Shown: positions 1 through 9,146, numbered from the stretch's first letter. The stretch is 64,000 nt of DNA from DASWJZ01 sp963720705 (GCA_963720705.1 CAVRGJ010000007.1:1-64000), one strand, 5' to 3'. The notes: generated by a model from the letters alone, not told the origin. Program-made: numbers and translations.

Positions 1-13
1 AGCGCTTCGGGGC

Positions 14-709
14 TCAGTGGATATCGGCCGCCCGTTTCAGCGCCTGACGCATCTGTGCGCTGGTGAACCCGGGGGCTTTCGCCATCTCCAGAATGACCTT
101 TTCGCGCCGCGTCACGAGATCGATCGCGTCGGGCAGCAGTTTCACGGCATCGCCCGGTATGACGACAGCGCCGTGAAAATCGGCATGAACGACATCATCG
201 CTGTGTACCAGCATCCCGAAGACATTCACGTCACAGTTCATCTGCACCATGTGAACGTAAGCGTGGCTCGGGCCGATGCGGCCACCGACGATCTGAAAGC
301 CGGGCGCCAGCATGTCGAGATCGCGAAACGAACCGTTCGTTACGCAGCCAAGCACGCCAAGACCGAGATGCACTGTCGACTGCACCTCGCCCCAAAAGGC
401 GCCATAGCCCGGCCGATCGTCGATGTCCTGAATCACCGCTATCGTAGGCAGGTCTTCGGCTGCAACGTAGTCGTACCAATCCTCGCGGGGCGGGATCCGC
501 CCCCTGGGCGGTTCCTTGGCGCGGATCAGGCCGGTTCGAGCCAGCCCGACAATCGGCGGCAGCTTGCAGTCCGCTGCGACCATCGGTTCCACCGTAAAGC
601 CGATGCTTCGCCGCTCGGGCACCACGAGTTCGAGGCCGTTGCAGATCGTAGGCGTGTCCCAACGCCTCAGATTCTCGAGGTCGGTCGCGCTGAAGGGCAG
701 TTTCGTCAT
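14..709 (-). CDS. RraA-like family protein (aldolase/decarboxylase fold)
   Basis: A 231-residue protein of the RraA/HMG-aldolase-like family (often mislabelled dimethylmenaquinone methyltransferase). It shows the family glycine loop GEVQ (107-110), the NGSFRD motif (125-130) whose Arg-Asp pair is catalytic in the aldolase members, and a late HADFHG segment near 175-180. Members cleave or decarboxylate pyruvate-type oxo acids with a divalent metal, or act as RNase E inhibitors. It lies 123 bases downstream of otnC on the same strand, so a role in acid-sugar breakdown is more likely than RNase control. This is inference from context. Confidence 0.85.
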   Translation of the reverse strand: MTKLPFSATDLENLRRWDTPTICNGLELVVPERRSIGFTVEPMVAADCKLPPIVGLARTGLIRAKEPPRGRIPPREDWYDYVAAEDLPTIAVIQDIDDRPGYGAFWGEVQSTVHLGLGVLGCVTNGSFRDLDMLAPGFQIVGGRIGPSHAYVHMVQMNCDVNVFGMLVHSDDVVHADFHGAVVIPGDAVKLLPDAIDLVTRREKVILEMAKAPGFTSAQMRQALKRAADIH

Positions 710-832
710 TTCTCTTCGCTCCTGCAGTCCCCTGCTTCCGGGCGGGCGTCGGGGGAGAACCCGCGGGCTGCTGGGTTCGCGTCGCCTGTCGGCGCTCCCG
801 CACCCGTCGCCGCCAATATTCTTTTCACGGTC

Positions 833-1507
833 TCACGTTCCCCGCTCCGGTGCGACGTTGAAGGTGCGGTCGAGCTCCTCGATTTGTTCGCGGGTGAGCG
901 TTCGAACCGCCGAGCCGCGCAAGAGCAGAAACAGCTTTGCCGTCTCCTCAAGCTCCTCGACCGCATAGACCGCGGCTTCGAGTGTCGGGGCGGAAACGAC
1001 CGGGCCGTGATTGGCGAGGAGCACGGCGCTGTGGCTCCCCGCCAAGCTCTCCACGGCGCTGGCGAGCGCCGGGTCGCCGGGCCGGAAGTAAGGGACGAGC
1101 GGGAGTTTCCCGATCTTCATGACGAAATACGGGGTGAGCGGCGGGATGCACGCGGCGGGATCGAGGCCATCCATGCAGGAGACCGCCGCCGAATGGGTCG
1201 CGTGGAGGTGCACGATGGCGCCCGCCTGCGCGCGTGTCGCATAGACGGCGCGGTGGAGCACGGTTTCCTTGGAAGGCGCATCGCCCGAGATCAGTCGGCC
1301 GGCGTAGTCGAGCTTGGACAGCCGCGCCGGGTCCAGCCGGCCGAGGCTCGAGTTGGTCGGGGTGACGAGGTAGCCGTCTTCCGTCCGCACGCTGATATTG
1401 CCGCTGCTCCCAGCGCTCAGGCCTCGCTCGAAGAGTGAGAGGCCGAATTCGCAAATCGCTTCGCGCAGCCGAGATTCATTCGGGGTTCCCGCGCTCGCCC
1501 GCTTCAT
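833..1507 (-). CDS. otnC: class II aldolase, probable 3-oxo-tetronate 4-phosphate decarboxylase
   Basis: A 224-residue class II aldolase/adducin-fold protein. Visible are the phosphate-binding GNIS (36-39), catalytic Glu81, and the zinc ligands His100 and His102 in VHLHATHS with His167 in ANHGP. In the DUF1537 pathways this enzyme decarboxylates 3-oxo-tetronate 4-phosphate to dihydroxyacetone phosphate. Its start overlaps the stop of the kinase gene by four bases (ATGA), so the two are translationally coupled. Related fuculose- or ribulose-phosphate aldolases share the fold; the neighbouring kinase makes OtnC the best reading. Confidence 0.85.
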   Translation of the reverse strand: MKRASAGTPNESRLREAICEFGLSLFERGLSAGSSGNISVRTEDGYLVTPTNSSLGRLDPARLSKLDYAGRLISGDAPSKETVLHRAVYATRAQAGAIVHLHATHSAAVSCMDGLDPAACIPPLTPYFVMKIGKLPLVPYFRPGDPALASAVESLAGSHSAVLLANHGPVVSAPTLEAAVYAVEELEETAKLFLLLRGSAVRTLTREQIEELDRTFNVAPERGT

Positions 1508-2775
1508 GTCAGCGCTCCCCAGGCTTTGAGGAAGAAATCCTCCGTCCCGAAATTTCCTGACTTCAGCGCGAGGGCGAGCGGGGGTCCGCTGCCGGATTCC
1601 GCCATGGTCCAGGGCACGCCGGGATCGATCTCCGGTCCGATCCGCAGCCGCTCGATGGCGAGCGCCTCCACCACCGCGCCCGACGTCTCGCCGCCTGCCA
1701 CGATCAACTGACCGACGCCGAGATCGTTCACGAGGCCACGGGCGATTCGGGCAAGCGTCGTCTCAACGAGCGTGCTCGCCTTCGTGCCGAACCGGCTTTG
1801 AACAGCCTTCACATCGCTCGGCGCCGCGGTCGAATAGATCAGCACCGGCTCCTTGCCGATGCGCGCCGCGGCCCATTCAAGCGCCGATTCCGCGGCGTGC
1901 CCGCCCTCCAGCGCATCGAGATCAATCGCGAAACTCGGGTGCCGCTCCCGCATCAGAGCCACCTGGCCCAGGGTCGCGGACGAACAACTCCCGGAAACGA
2001 CGGCACGAAGTCCCTGCGCCTCCGGAAGTTCGTCGGCGGCGGCGACGGCTGCGAGCAGCCCGTGGCGGCGCATGGCGCCTGCCAAACCCCAGGCGAGGCC
2101 GGAGCCGCCGGTCGCGAGCGCCAGATCAAGGCAGGCATCGCCGAGCGTCTCAAGGTCCTGGTTCGCCAGCGCGTCGGCAACGCCGAAGCCGACCGAATTG
2201 TTCGCCAACGCCTGCATTTGCCGGCGTACGGCCTGCGGTCCCTGCGCGACCGTGGCGAAGTCGATCAACCCCACCTTCCGTTTCACCTGCGGCGCCAGCA
2301 CGCGCATGAGATTGGCATCCGTCATCGGCGTCAGCGGGTGATTGCGCATGCCGCTCTCACTAAGCAGCACGTCCCCGACGAAGAGGTAGCCCTTGTAGAT
2401 CGTCCGCCCGTTCTCCGGAAAGGCGGGGCAGACCAATGTAAAGCCGACGTCGAGCCGATCCATCAGCGCCTCCGCGACCGGGCCGATATTTCCCGCCGGC
2501 GTCGAATCGAAGGTCGAGCAATATTTGAAATAGAAGCGACGGCAGCCCGCTTTATGCAGGAACTCGAGCGCCGTCAGCGATTGTTCCACTGCGCTTGCGA
2601 CGGGGCTCGTTCGCGTCTTCAGCGCGATGACGACGGCGTCAATGTCGGCTGGCGGCGGATCCCCATGCGACGCGCCGATCATCTGCACGGTGCGTAGCCC
2701 CTGCTTGACGAGAGCGCTCGCGACATCCGTCGCCCCGGTCAGGTCGTCGGCGATGCATCCAAGCAGGAGCGGCAT
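1504..2775 (-). CDS. otnK: four-carbon acid sugar kinase (DUF1537 family), probable 3-oxo-tetronate kinase
   Basis: A 423-residue DUF1537 kinase. The N-terminal domain opens with the substrate motif ADDLTGATD (9-17), and the C-terminal ATP-binding domain carries GGETSGA. The family phosphorylates 3-oxo-tetronate, threonate or erythronate at O4. The reading frame is open for 58 codons upstream of 2775, but that stretch is Arg-rich and unlike the family, so the start is placed at the ATG directly before PLLLGC. It is first in the otnK-otnC-RraA-like unit. No dehydrogenase, PdxA2 or OtnI isomerase is in the window, so the exact substrate is not fixed. Confidence 0.85.
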   Translation of the reverse strand: MPLLLGCIADDLTGATDVASALVKQGLRTVQMIGASHGDPPPADIDAVVIALKTRTSPVASAVEQSLTALEFLHKAGCRRFYFKYCSTFDSTPAGNIGPVAEALMDRLDVGFTLVCPAFPENGRTIYKGYLFVGDVLLSESGMRNHPLTPMTDANLMRVLAPQVKRKVGLIDFATVAQGPQAVRRQMQALANNSVGFGVADALANQDLETLGDACLDLALATGGSGLAWGLAGAMRRHGLLAAVAAADELPEAQGLRAVVSGSCSSATLGQVALMRERHPSFAIDLDALEGGHAAESALEWAAARIGKEPVLIYSTAAPSDVKAVQSRFGTKASTLVETTLARIARGLVNDLGVGQLIVAGGETSGAVVEALAIERLRIGPEIDPGVPWTMAESGSGPPLALALKSGNFGTEDFFLKAWGALT

Positions 2776-2806
2776 TTCGATGTCCTTCGGCGTGGCGCGC
2801 GACGCG

Positions 2807-3478
2807 TCAGCTCTGCAGCGCGTTCTCAGCCTGCAGTGTCGCCGCGATTTCAGGCGTCGCCGTCGCACGCGGCCGAATGCCCGCCGCCCGCTCGGAGCAC
2901 TCCCGCGACGCAAGCAGATGGTGGCTGCACAGCGCGACCAGGGAATCACGATCGCCGCGCTCGATCGCTTCGATCATCTGCCAATGCTCGCTCCGAGCCT
3001 GCTTGAGATAGCCGGGGTAGGTCAGGCAATAGAAGCGTATGCCGTGGGTGCGCAGCGCGAATTGGCGGATCGCGTTGACGAGGTAGGGGTTGCCGGTCTT
3101 CGAGAACAGCAATTCGCGGAACTTGACGTTGGCGTGGAACACCTTGCCGAGGTCGTTGTCCGCGACCGCCTGGTCGTGGACGATCTGTACGCGCTTCATC
3201 GGCATTTTCGGCACCTTCGTGGGAAAGGCTTCACCGGCCACACGTTCGACGCGAAGACCCCTATCCGCATCCCGGTCACCTTCCGTCCGAGCGGAAGGCT
3301 CGAACCGGGGCGCCACGCGCCGGCCGCGAACGCAGCGATCACCTTGGCAGATTCCTCGGGCTCTCGCCAACAGGGGGCCAACCGCCAAATCAGCGACATC
3401 TTCCGTCAAGAGATTGGGCGTCGTGGTGACACGTATTGCGCGGCGGCCGGGGGCGTCATCGCAAGGGACGCCGGGCAT
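2807..3478 (-). pseudogene. GntR/FCD-family regulator with degraded DNA-binding domain
   Basis: The C-terminal half (about residue 105 on) is a clear FCD ligand-binding domain of a GntR regulator, with the helix beginning KVFHANVKFREL and later EHWQMIEAIERGD. The N-terminus starts like a GntR protein (VTTTPNLLTEDVAD), but no winged helix follows: the next roughly 80 residues are Arg-rich and unlike an HTH. A piece that reads IAAFAAGAWRPGSSL, reminiscent of the expected pattern, is in another frame at about 3260-3350. This suggests deletions or frameshifts. It lies just upstream of otnK on the same strand, where a local regulator is expected. It also overlaps the 3' end of the next gene. Confidence 0.5.
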
Positions 3479-4848
3479 AGATGGCGAGGCAAAGGCGGCC
3501 TGGCGGCTGGCCGCCTGCGTCCCTTCCGCGGCCCCGATGCCAGGAAGCGCGAAAGAAGCGCGACTGGCGCGAAGAGCGCGAGGTTCCTGAGCACGGCGAA
3601 CTGCCCGGAGAGCTCGTTCTCGATTCCGAAGGAGAGCGAGAAGAAGGTGCCGAGCGCGACGATCTCGAAAATGCCGAACTGGCGCCCGCCGCAGAGGAGC
3701 TTGGCGAGGCCAAAGAGGAGGGCCGCGGTGTAGGCGCCGGCGACAAGCAAGCCGAATGCGCCGAAATCCACGTAAAGGATGAGCGGCATCGAATCCGCGT
3801 CGTCGAGAAGACGCATGTTGGCGAGGAGCTGGATCATCCCCTCAACCTGCAGCTCGGGCTTCACGATGAAGATGGAGGGCACCGCCCACAGGAACGATGC
3901 CCAAGTCATGGCGCCGAGCTGCGGCGGGATGTGGCGCTCCGCCACGGTCAGGAAGAACACCCCGGCATTGCCGCGCTCCGCCACGTTGTCCGCGACGGCG
4001 GCGAACCCGCTCTCGCCGCGCATGAAGAGATCGATCGCCTGACTGATACCCTCTGTGAGCGCCGCGATGGGCGTCACGCCCGCCTCTTGCAGCGTCTCGG
4101 AGATAGCCCGTGCCTGCATGAAGATCGGGCCGACGAGGATGAAGAGCGCGAGGGCGGCGCCTGCGATCCGGGCGAGCCGCCAATTTGGCCTGAAGCCGAG
4201 CGACAGCCCGCGCAAGAGGAAGAACGTGACGAGCGCCATCGTCATGGCGCGCCGTCCGTCCGTCGCAAGCACGTAGGGCAGGTAGGCGAGACAGAGGACG
4301 AGGAGCGGCTTTGCCCGCGCCGAGAGGACGCAGAGATAGCAGTAGAGGCCGAAGACCACAGAGTCCAACACCGCGAGCAGCGACGAGACGATGTAGGGCA
4401 TGTCCGCGATACGCTCCACGGTGCCCGAGCCGGAGAGGAGCACCCCGTAGCTGAGCTTGAGCAGGAACTCGGCAAGGAGTGCCGCGGCGAAGGCGATCGG
4501 CCACATGATGTTGAAGCGCTGCGCCGCAAGCGTGCGCATCACGCCGTCGGCGATCTGCCGGTCGCGAAAGAGGATCGCGACGAAGAGCACGCCGAGGCCG
4601 TAGAGCACGTAGAGGTGCACGTGCGCGCTCAGCGCGTCGGCAAGCGCGAAGGAATAAAGGTCCTGCCCGATCAGCGCGCGCGAGGTGATCTCTCCGGTAT
4701 AGAGCCAGGCCGTCGCGAGCGGCGCGGCCACGAAGAAGACCCAGAAGACGAGGATGTGCAGGCACAGGGTCCGCGCGTAGCGGAAGGCGAGCGCGGCGAA
4801 GCCGACGCCAAGAAAGCCTGCGGCGCAGAAGGCGAAGAAGAAGCTCAT
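3406..4848 (-). CDS. polytopic membrane protein, O-antigen polymerase (Wzy)-like
   Basis: A 480-residue integral membrane protein with about ten hydrophobic segments, including ones near the start, at 28-52, 75-95, 113-140, 150-175, 225-245 and two close to residue 400. A large loop lies between about 250 and 350. Such architecture and size fit oligosaccharide repeat-unit polymerases and O-antigen ligases, which are too diverged to recognise by motif. The sugar-nucleotide epimerase, glycosyltransferase and deacetylase downstream support a role in surface polysaccharide assembly. The last roughly 45 residues are Arg/Pro-rich and overlap the degraded regulator, so the true C-terminus may have been altered. 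Confidence 0.65.
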   Translation of the reverse strand: MSFFFAFCAAGFLGVGFAALAFRYARTLCLHILVFWVFFVAAPLATAWLYTGEITSRALIGQDLYSFALADALSAHVHLYVLYGLGVLFVAILFRDRQIADGVMRTLAAQRFNIMWPIAFAAALLAEFLLKLSYGVLLSGSGTVERIADMPYIVSSLLAVLDSVVFGLYCYLCVLSARAKPLLVLCLAYLPYVLATDGRRAMTMALVTFFLLRGLSLGFRPNWRLARIAGAALALFILVGPIFMQARAISETLQEAGVTPIAALTEGISQAIDLFMRGESGFAAVADNVAERGNAGVFFLTVAERHIPPQLGAMTWASFLWAVPSIFIVKPELQVEGMIQLLANMRLLDDADSMPLILYVDFGAFGLLVAGAYTAALLFGLAKLLCGGRQFGIFEIVALGTFFSLSFGIENELSGQFAVLRNLALFAPVALLSRFLASGPRKGRRRPAARPPLPRHLCPASLAMTPPAAAQYVSPRRPIS

Positions 4849-4944
4849 TCTCGCGATTTCGCTCGCGGGTAAGCGCTCTCACCCGTGGAGCCGGGTCTGC
4901 CACATCTGGCGGAGGAGACACAACCTATGCTCTAATATTATCCA

Positions 4945-5130
4945 ATGCACAACCGAATCGCATCGGTCCTGGGTGGCGTCGGGCTCTTCGCTGCTCTTCT
5001 TGGTTTCGTTGCGACGACGCTTGCGCCGGGCGAAGACGCGGGCGGCGCATGGGGCCTGGTGATGGCGCTCGGGCTGGTCGCCTTCTTGTGGTCCGTCTTA
5101 GGCGGCGCGGGGCGGCCCGACTCCTCTTAG
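4945..5130 (+). CDS. small two-helix membrane protein, unknown
   Basis: A 61-residue open frame with two hydrophobic stretches (about 8-26 and 36-54) joined by a short acidic loop, and a Gly/Ser-rich tail. The ATG follows an unusually AT-rich patch (4931-4943) that could hold a promoter. A GC-rich hairpin sits right at its stop codon. No family was recognised. The hydrophobic pattern and the terminator favour a real small protein, but no ribosome-binding site is obvious. Confidence 0.45.
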   Translation: MHNRIASVLGGVGLFAALLGFVATTLAPGEDAGGAWGLVMALGLVAFLWSVLGGAGRPDSS

Positions 5131-5153
5131 CGGCGGTGGCTCCGCCGCGTTTC
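5130..5153 (+). terminator. GC-rich hairpin after small membrane protein
   Basis: A perfect 7-bp stem (5130-5136 with 5142-5148) and a 5-base loop are followed by a short run containing three T. It starts on the last base of the stop codon. The T tract is weak, so termination may be partial. Confidence 0.4.
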
Positions 5154-5343
5154 TCCGACCGAAGCGCTTGAGCGGGGGCTCCCCCCGAGGCTACGGTGCC
5201 GGCGCTTGGCGGCAGGCGCCGCCCTGGGCTCTGGGGCGTTTCCCGGCGCCGTTCGACCGGAGGCGGTCGCCGGCGGCTGAAATCCGCTTCGTGATTTGGT
5301 CGGACCGGCGGCAGCCGTTCCTGTTGGCATGGGTTCTTTTTGA

Positions 5344-6312
5344 ATGACCGTTCTTGTAACCGGTGCGGCGGGCTTCATCGGCTACCACGTCGCCCGCCGG
5401 CTGGCCGAGCGCGGCGAGCGCGTCGTCGGCCTCGACAGCCTGAACGATTTCTACGGCAAGGAGCTGAAGCGCCGGCGCTTGGTGCAGCTTTCGACCTTTC
5501 CGGGCTTCAAGTTCCACCATGTCGATCTGACCGATCGTGCTGCGCTTGCCGAAGCGCTGAAGGGTGAGTCGATCCGCTCGATCGTGCACCTCGCGGCGCA
5601 GGCGAACGTGCGTTACGCGCTGGAGAACCCGCACGCTTATGTCGACGCCAACGTGGTCGCGCACCTGAACGTGCTTGAACATTGCCGCCACGTGCTCGCG
5701 CCGGAAAACATCGTCTACGCGTCTTCGAGCTCCGTCTACGGGCGCGGCCATGAGGTGCCGTTCCGCGAGGAGTCCGATACCGACCATCCGACTTCGATCT
5801 ACGCCGCGACGAAGAAGTCGCAGGAGCTGATGAGTGAGGTCTACGCCGATCTCTTCTCGATCCCGTTGATCGGCATCCGTTTCTTCTCCGTCTACGGCCC
5901 CTGGGGCCGACCCGACATGGCCTACTGGCTCTTTACCGAGGCGATCCTGAAGGGCCGCCCGATCCGCGTTTTCAACAACGGCGATATGCAGCGCGATTTC
6001 ACCTATGTCGACGACGCAGTGGCGGGCGTCGTCGCTGCGAACGACAGCCCGGCCGGGCCAAACGACGCGCTCCACCGTGTCTACAACATCGGCAACAGCC
6101 AGCCTGTGCAGCTCATGGAGATGATCGCGATCCTAGAGGGTCTGCTCGGGCGACGGGCTGAGATCGAAATGCTGCCGATCCAACCTGGTGAGATGATCGT
6201 CACCTGTGCCGACATTTCTCGCGCCGAGGCCGATCTCGGCTACCATCCGCGCACGCCGATCGAAGAGGGGCTCCGGCGCTTCGTCGACTGGTACCGACGC
6301 TACACGCGATAG
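5344..6312 (+). CDS. NAD-dependent epimerase, probable UDP-glucuronate 4-epimerase
   Basis: A 322-residue extended short-chain dehydrogenase. It has the NAD-binding GAAGFIG (7-13), the SSSSVYG segment, and the catalytic YAATK (Tyr153, Lys157). The SVYGPWGRPDMA segment and overall pattern match LpsL/Cap5I-type UDP-glucuronate 4-epimerases, which make UDP-galacturonate for lipopolysaccharide or capsule. It acts in the cytosol. The following genes converge on it and deal with polysaccharide. Other UDP-hexose epimerases are possible, but LpsL is the closest remembered match. Confidence 0.85.
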   Translation: MTVLVTGAAGFIGYHVARRLAERGERVVGLDSLNDFYGKELKRRRLVQLSTFPGFKFHHVDLTDRAALAEALKGESIRSIVHLAAQANVRYALENPHAYVDANVVAHLNVLEHCRHVLAPENIVYASSSSVYGRGHEVPFREESDTDHPTSIYAATKKSQELMSEVYADLFSIPLIGIRFFSVYGPWGRPDMAYWLFTEAILKGRPIRVFNNGDMQRDFTYVDDAVAGVVAANDSPAGPNDALHRVYNIGNSQPVQLMEMIAILEGLLGRRAEIEMLPIQPGEMIVTCADISRAEADLGYHPRTPIEEGLRRFVDWYRRYTR

Positions 6313-6341
6313 GTTCGCGCCTGACCTTCTCCCGATAGGCG

Positions 6342-6360
6342 AGGGGCCGGCTTTGCCCCT
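6342..6360. terminator. hairpin between convergent genes
   Basis: A 6-bp stem (AGGGGC with GCCCCT, 7-base loop) lies between the converging epimerase and deacetylase genes and touches the deacetylase stop codon. There is no long T tract in either direction. It may serve both strands. Confidence 0.3.
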
Positions 6361-7118
6361 TAGAGCCCGAACAGCTCCGCGATTTCCGGCCATCGCGCCG
6401 CCGGGTGACGCGCGGTCAGCGTGAAAATCTCCCCGAGCAGCACCCAGCTTGCCTCCTCATGCACGAGATGGTGCGTCAGGATGCCGATCGGCTCCGGCAT
6501 CCCGTCAAGCCGCCGCTCGAGTTCTGAAGCGAGCCCCGCATAGGCCGCGCCGCGTGAAAGCGGCCGGCGCACTGGGCGCCACTCGAAAATATCGAGATGG
6601 GTGTTGACCTGATGCGGCTTGTCTGCAGGTGCCGGGCCGAAGGTCGAAAGGCCCGAAAGTCCGACTTCGTCCAGCGCGTCGGACACATTTTCGGCGATGC
6701 GATTCCAAGGCGGCACGAGGACGGGAAGGGAATGCGGGAACAGCGCGCGGAGCCGATCACGGCCGCGGCGAAGCTCGTCGAAGACATCTGAGGGCGGACG
6801 TTTTCCGCCGAGCTCGATCTTCTTCTCGCCCTCGGCCGCGTGGTTCTTGTGCTGCCAGCCGTGCTGCAGCACGGCGACCCGCGGCTCCGGCTGAAGCCGT
6901 TCAGCAAGAGCCCGCGTCGCGCCCTTCGGAATGACGGCGAGCGCCAGCGGCAGCTCGTGGTATTTCGCCAAAGCAAGCAATTGCTCGAGCGCAGGCGTCC
7001 CGTCCTCCGCGTCGTCGTCCCGCCACCAGAATTCGATTTGCCGCGAGCGCCGCTTCGCCTCGTCGAGCAGCGCGACGAAACGATCCCGTGCTACGTCGCC
7101 GTCGGCGTCGATGCTCAT
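6360..7118 (-). CDS. polysaccharide deacetylase family protein
   Basis: A 252-residue protein of the NodB/WalW-like deacetylase superfamily. It shows the metal and catalytic motif WRDDDA (32-37), His86 and His90/His93 in HGWQHKNH, and the PPWNR segment typical of the family arginine-tryptophan motif. Such enzymes remove N- or O-acetyl groups from polysaccharides or lipid-linked sugars. No signal peptide is seen, so the substrate is probably cytosolic or lipid-linked. The start overlaps the stop of the upstream glycosyltransferase by four bases, which implies one transcript and a shared pathway. Confidence 0.8.
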   Translation of the reverse strand: MSIDADGDVARDRFVALLDEAKRRSRQIEFWWRDDDAEDGTPALEQLLALAKYHELPLALAVIPKGATRALAERLQPEPRVAVLQHGWQHKNHAAEGEKKIELGGKRPPSDVFDELRRGRDRLRALFPHSLPVLVPPWNRIAENVSDALDEVGLSGLSTFGPAPADKPHQVNTHLDIFEWRPVRRPLSRGAAYAGLASELERRLDGMPEPIGILTHHLVHEEASWVLLGEIFTLTARHPAARWPEIAELFGL

Positions 7119-8344
7119 GCCGCCTGCCGGCGTAGGCGTGAGGCGTTGAGCCGTTTGGCGACGAAGTCGATTCCGGGCTCGGACGAAAAGCGCGCGCGCA
7201 CGTGCCTCTCACCGGCCTGCGCCAGGCGGAGGCGCAGCGCGGGATCGTCGATCATCTTGCCGATCGCCTTCGAAAGCGCCTGCGGATCGCGCGCGCCGAC
7301 GAGCCATCCGGTCGCGTTGTGCGTGATCAGCTCCGGGATGCCGGAGACGTCGGTCGCGACGACCGGCACGGTAAAGGCGAGCGCCTCCATGAGCACATTC
7401 GGCAGCCCATCGCGGTCGCCTGAGCGGGCAAGCCGCGAGGGCAGCACGAAGAGGTCGGCGCGCTTCAGCATGTCGAAGACAAAGGCGCGATCCTGACTCC
7501 CGTGCCATTTGATACGGTCGGCGATCTTGAGCCGCGCCGCTTCCGACTTGAGCCGCGCGGCGAGCGGGCCGCCACCGGCATGCTCGAAGCGCCAGCTCTC
7601 GTCGTCGCGGAGCAAGGAGAGAGCATGAAGCAGATCGGAATAGCCTTTCTTCTCAACCGCCCGCCCGACCGAGACGATGGTGAAGGTCGCGCCTTTGCCC
7701 GCCATCCGCTTCGGCGCCGGGGGAAAACGCGAGAAATCGAGCCCGTGATAGACGAGGTCGATTTTTTGCGGGGAGGGGGAGAGCGAGCGCAGGTAGTCGA
7801 GGTTGGCGCGCGTGCAGGTGACGCCCCACTCCGCGTCGGCGAGCTTCTGCTTCAGCTCCCACTTGGGGGTCGTCCAGATGTCCTTGGCATGCGCGGAGAA
7901 CGACCAGCCGATCCCGCGTATCATCGCCGCGTAACGCGCCACGGAGGCGGGCGTGTGCAGATAGTGCGTGTGGATCCAGTCGATATCCTCGGGAAGCTCG
8001 TGCGCGAGCACACAGGCCTGGCCGAAGCGCCGGCGGCGGTTGACCGAGCGGTCGCGCTTCAAGTCGGCGCGAAATGCCCTGAGCGCACGCGAAAAGCCGG
8101 GCTGTTTCTCGGCCCATTCGCGGCCAGCACGGACGCGCGCCGGATCGTCCTTCAGGTATTCCGGAAGGTAGAGCACCTCCGCCGCGATCTCGCGGTTCAG
8201 ATCGTGCACTTTGCCCTCGGTTGGATGGCGGAGCGACACGATGAGCTGCGCAATGCCGCGTTTTTCCAGGCCCAGGATTTCCTGTGCGATGAAGGTTTCC
8301 GAAAGGCGAGGATAGCCCTTCACGATCGTGGCGATCCGGTTCAT
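7115..8344 (-). CDS. glycosyltransferase family 4 (GT-B)
   Basis: A 409-residue retaining GT-B glycosyltransferase. The N-terminal domain starts IVKGYPRLSETFIAQE, a hallmark of the WcaL/AmsK-like exopolysaccharide group. The C-terminal domain has the family pattern ALAFTVPVVATDVSGIPE with the donor-binding glutamates. The open frame extends 69 codons upstream, but those residues do not resemble the family, so the ATG at 8344 is chosen. It is translationally coupled to the deacetylase and divergent from the lyase-like gene. Confidence 0.85.
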   Translation of the reverse strand: MNRIATIVKGYPRLSETFIAQEILGLEKRGIAQLIVSLRHPTEGKVHDLNREIAAEVLYLPEYLKDDPARVRAGREWAEKQPGFSRALRAFRADLKRDRSVNRRRRFGQACVLAHELPEDIDWIHTHYLHTPASVARYAAMIRGIGWSFSAHAKDIWTTPKWELKQKLADAEWGVTCTRANLDYLRSLSPSPQKIDLVYHGLDFSRFPPAPKRMAGKGATFTIVSVGRAVEKKGYSDLLHALSLLRDDESWRFEHAGGGPLAARLKSEAARLKIADRIKWHGSQDRAFVFDMLKRADLFVLPSRLARSGDRDGLPNVLMEALAFTVPVVATDVSGIPELITHNATGWLVGARDPQALSKAIGKMIDDPALRLRLAQAGERHVRARFSSEPGIDFVAKRLNASRLRRQAA

Positions 8345-8453
8345 GGTCTGCCGCCTCTTCCCGCGGTCGCCGCCGATCCGTGCGCGCGCCCCCACAACGT
8401 GGACGGGTCCATTGGTATCTTCAAGCCGGGGCGGGCGCGCAAGCTTTAAGACT

Positions 8454-9146
8454 GTGCATCTCGATTTCGAGACCGGCAGCTTCGACGGCTGGAGCGTCAA
8501 GCGCCTTTCCGGCGACCATTCGGCCGAGATCCAGTCCGAGGTGGTGCGCACCGGAACCCGTGCCTGCCGCTTCGAGCTCAGGCCCGGCGACTATGTCTCG
8601 CAGGGGCATCGCGCCGAATTGCGCGACCCCTATAACGTCGTTTGGGACGAAACGGTCTGGTACGGCTTCTCCACGTTCATCGCCGCGGATTTTGCGCCCC
8701 CCGACACGGTCGGCTGCGTGTTCGCGCAGTGGCACGACCAGGCGAAGCTCGGCGACCCGTCCGGCAAGCCGCCGCTCGCCATTCGCTACCGCGGCGGCCG
8801 TCTCTTTTTCACCGGCGCCTATGCGCGCGTCGCCTCTCCCGAGCCCGACATCCGCTACGAGTTCGCCAACATCGCGGATTTCCCGAAAGGCATCTGGCAC
8901 GATTTCGTGGTGCGCGTCTTCTGGTCGCGGCACGCGACGTCCGAGATCGAAATCTGGCTGAACAAGAAACGCCTCGTCGAATGGCGCGGGCCGCTCGCCT
9001 ACGAGAACGAGGAGGACGGGCCGTATTTCAAGCTCGGCCTCTATTGGTCGCCGCCGGGGGCGCAACCGATCGTCGCCTACCACGACAATTATAGCCGCGG
9101 GCATTCCTTCGACGAGGTCGACCCGTCGGTGGAACACTCGGCATGA
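8454..9146 (+). CDS. polysaccharide lyase-like (heparin lyase I type jelly roll) protein
   Basis: A protein of about 230 residues resembling the PF14099 heparin-lyase-like family (PL20/PL13 jelly roll). It opens LDFETGSFDGW, then has HRAELRDP, VFAQWHD, and a C-terminal FKLGLYW segment, all typical of this family. It probably cleaves or binds a uronate-containing polymer, which fits the uronate epimerase upstream. The start is uncertain: GTG at 8454 keeps only family-like sequence, while ATG codons at 8328 and 8343 would add an Arg/Ser-rich extension overlapping the divergent gene. No signal peptide is seen with either choice. Confidence 0.7.
   Translation: MHLDFETGSFDGWSVKRLSGDHSAEIQSEVVRTGTRACRFELRPGDYVSQGHRAELRDPYNVVWDETVWYGFSTFIAADFAPPDTVGCVFAQWHDQAKLGDPSGKPPLAIRYRGGRLFFTGAYARVASPEPDIRYEFANIADFPKGIWHDFVVRVFWSRHATSEIEIWLNKKRLVEWRGPLAYENEEDGPYFKLGLYWSPPGAQPIVAYHDNYSRGHSFDEVDPSVEHSA

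Noticed and set aside
3481..4872. A 463-codon open frame on the plus strand
   Set aside because: It is antisense to the Wzy-like membrane protein and consists mostly of charged residues.
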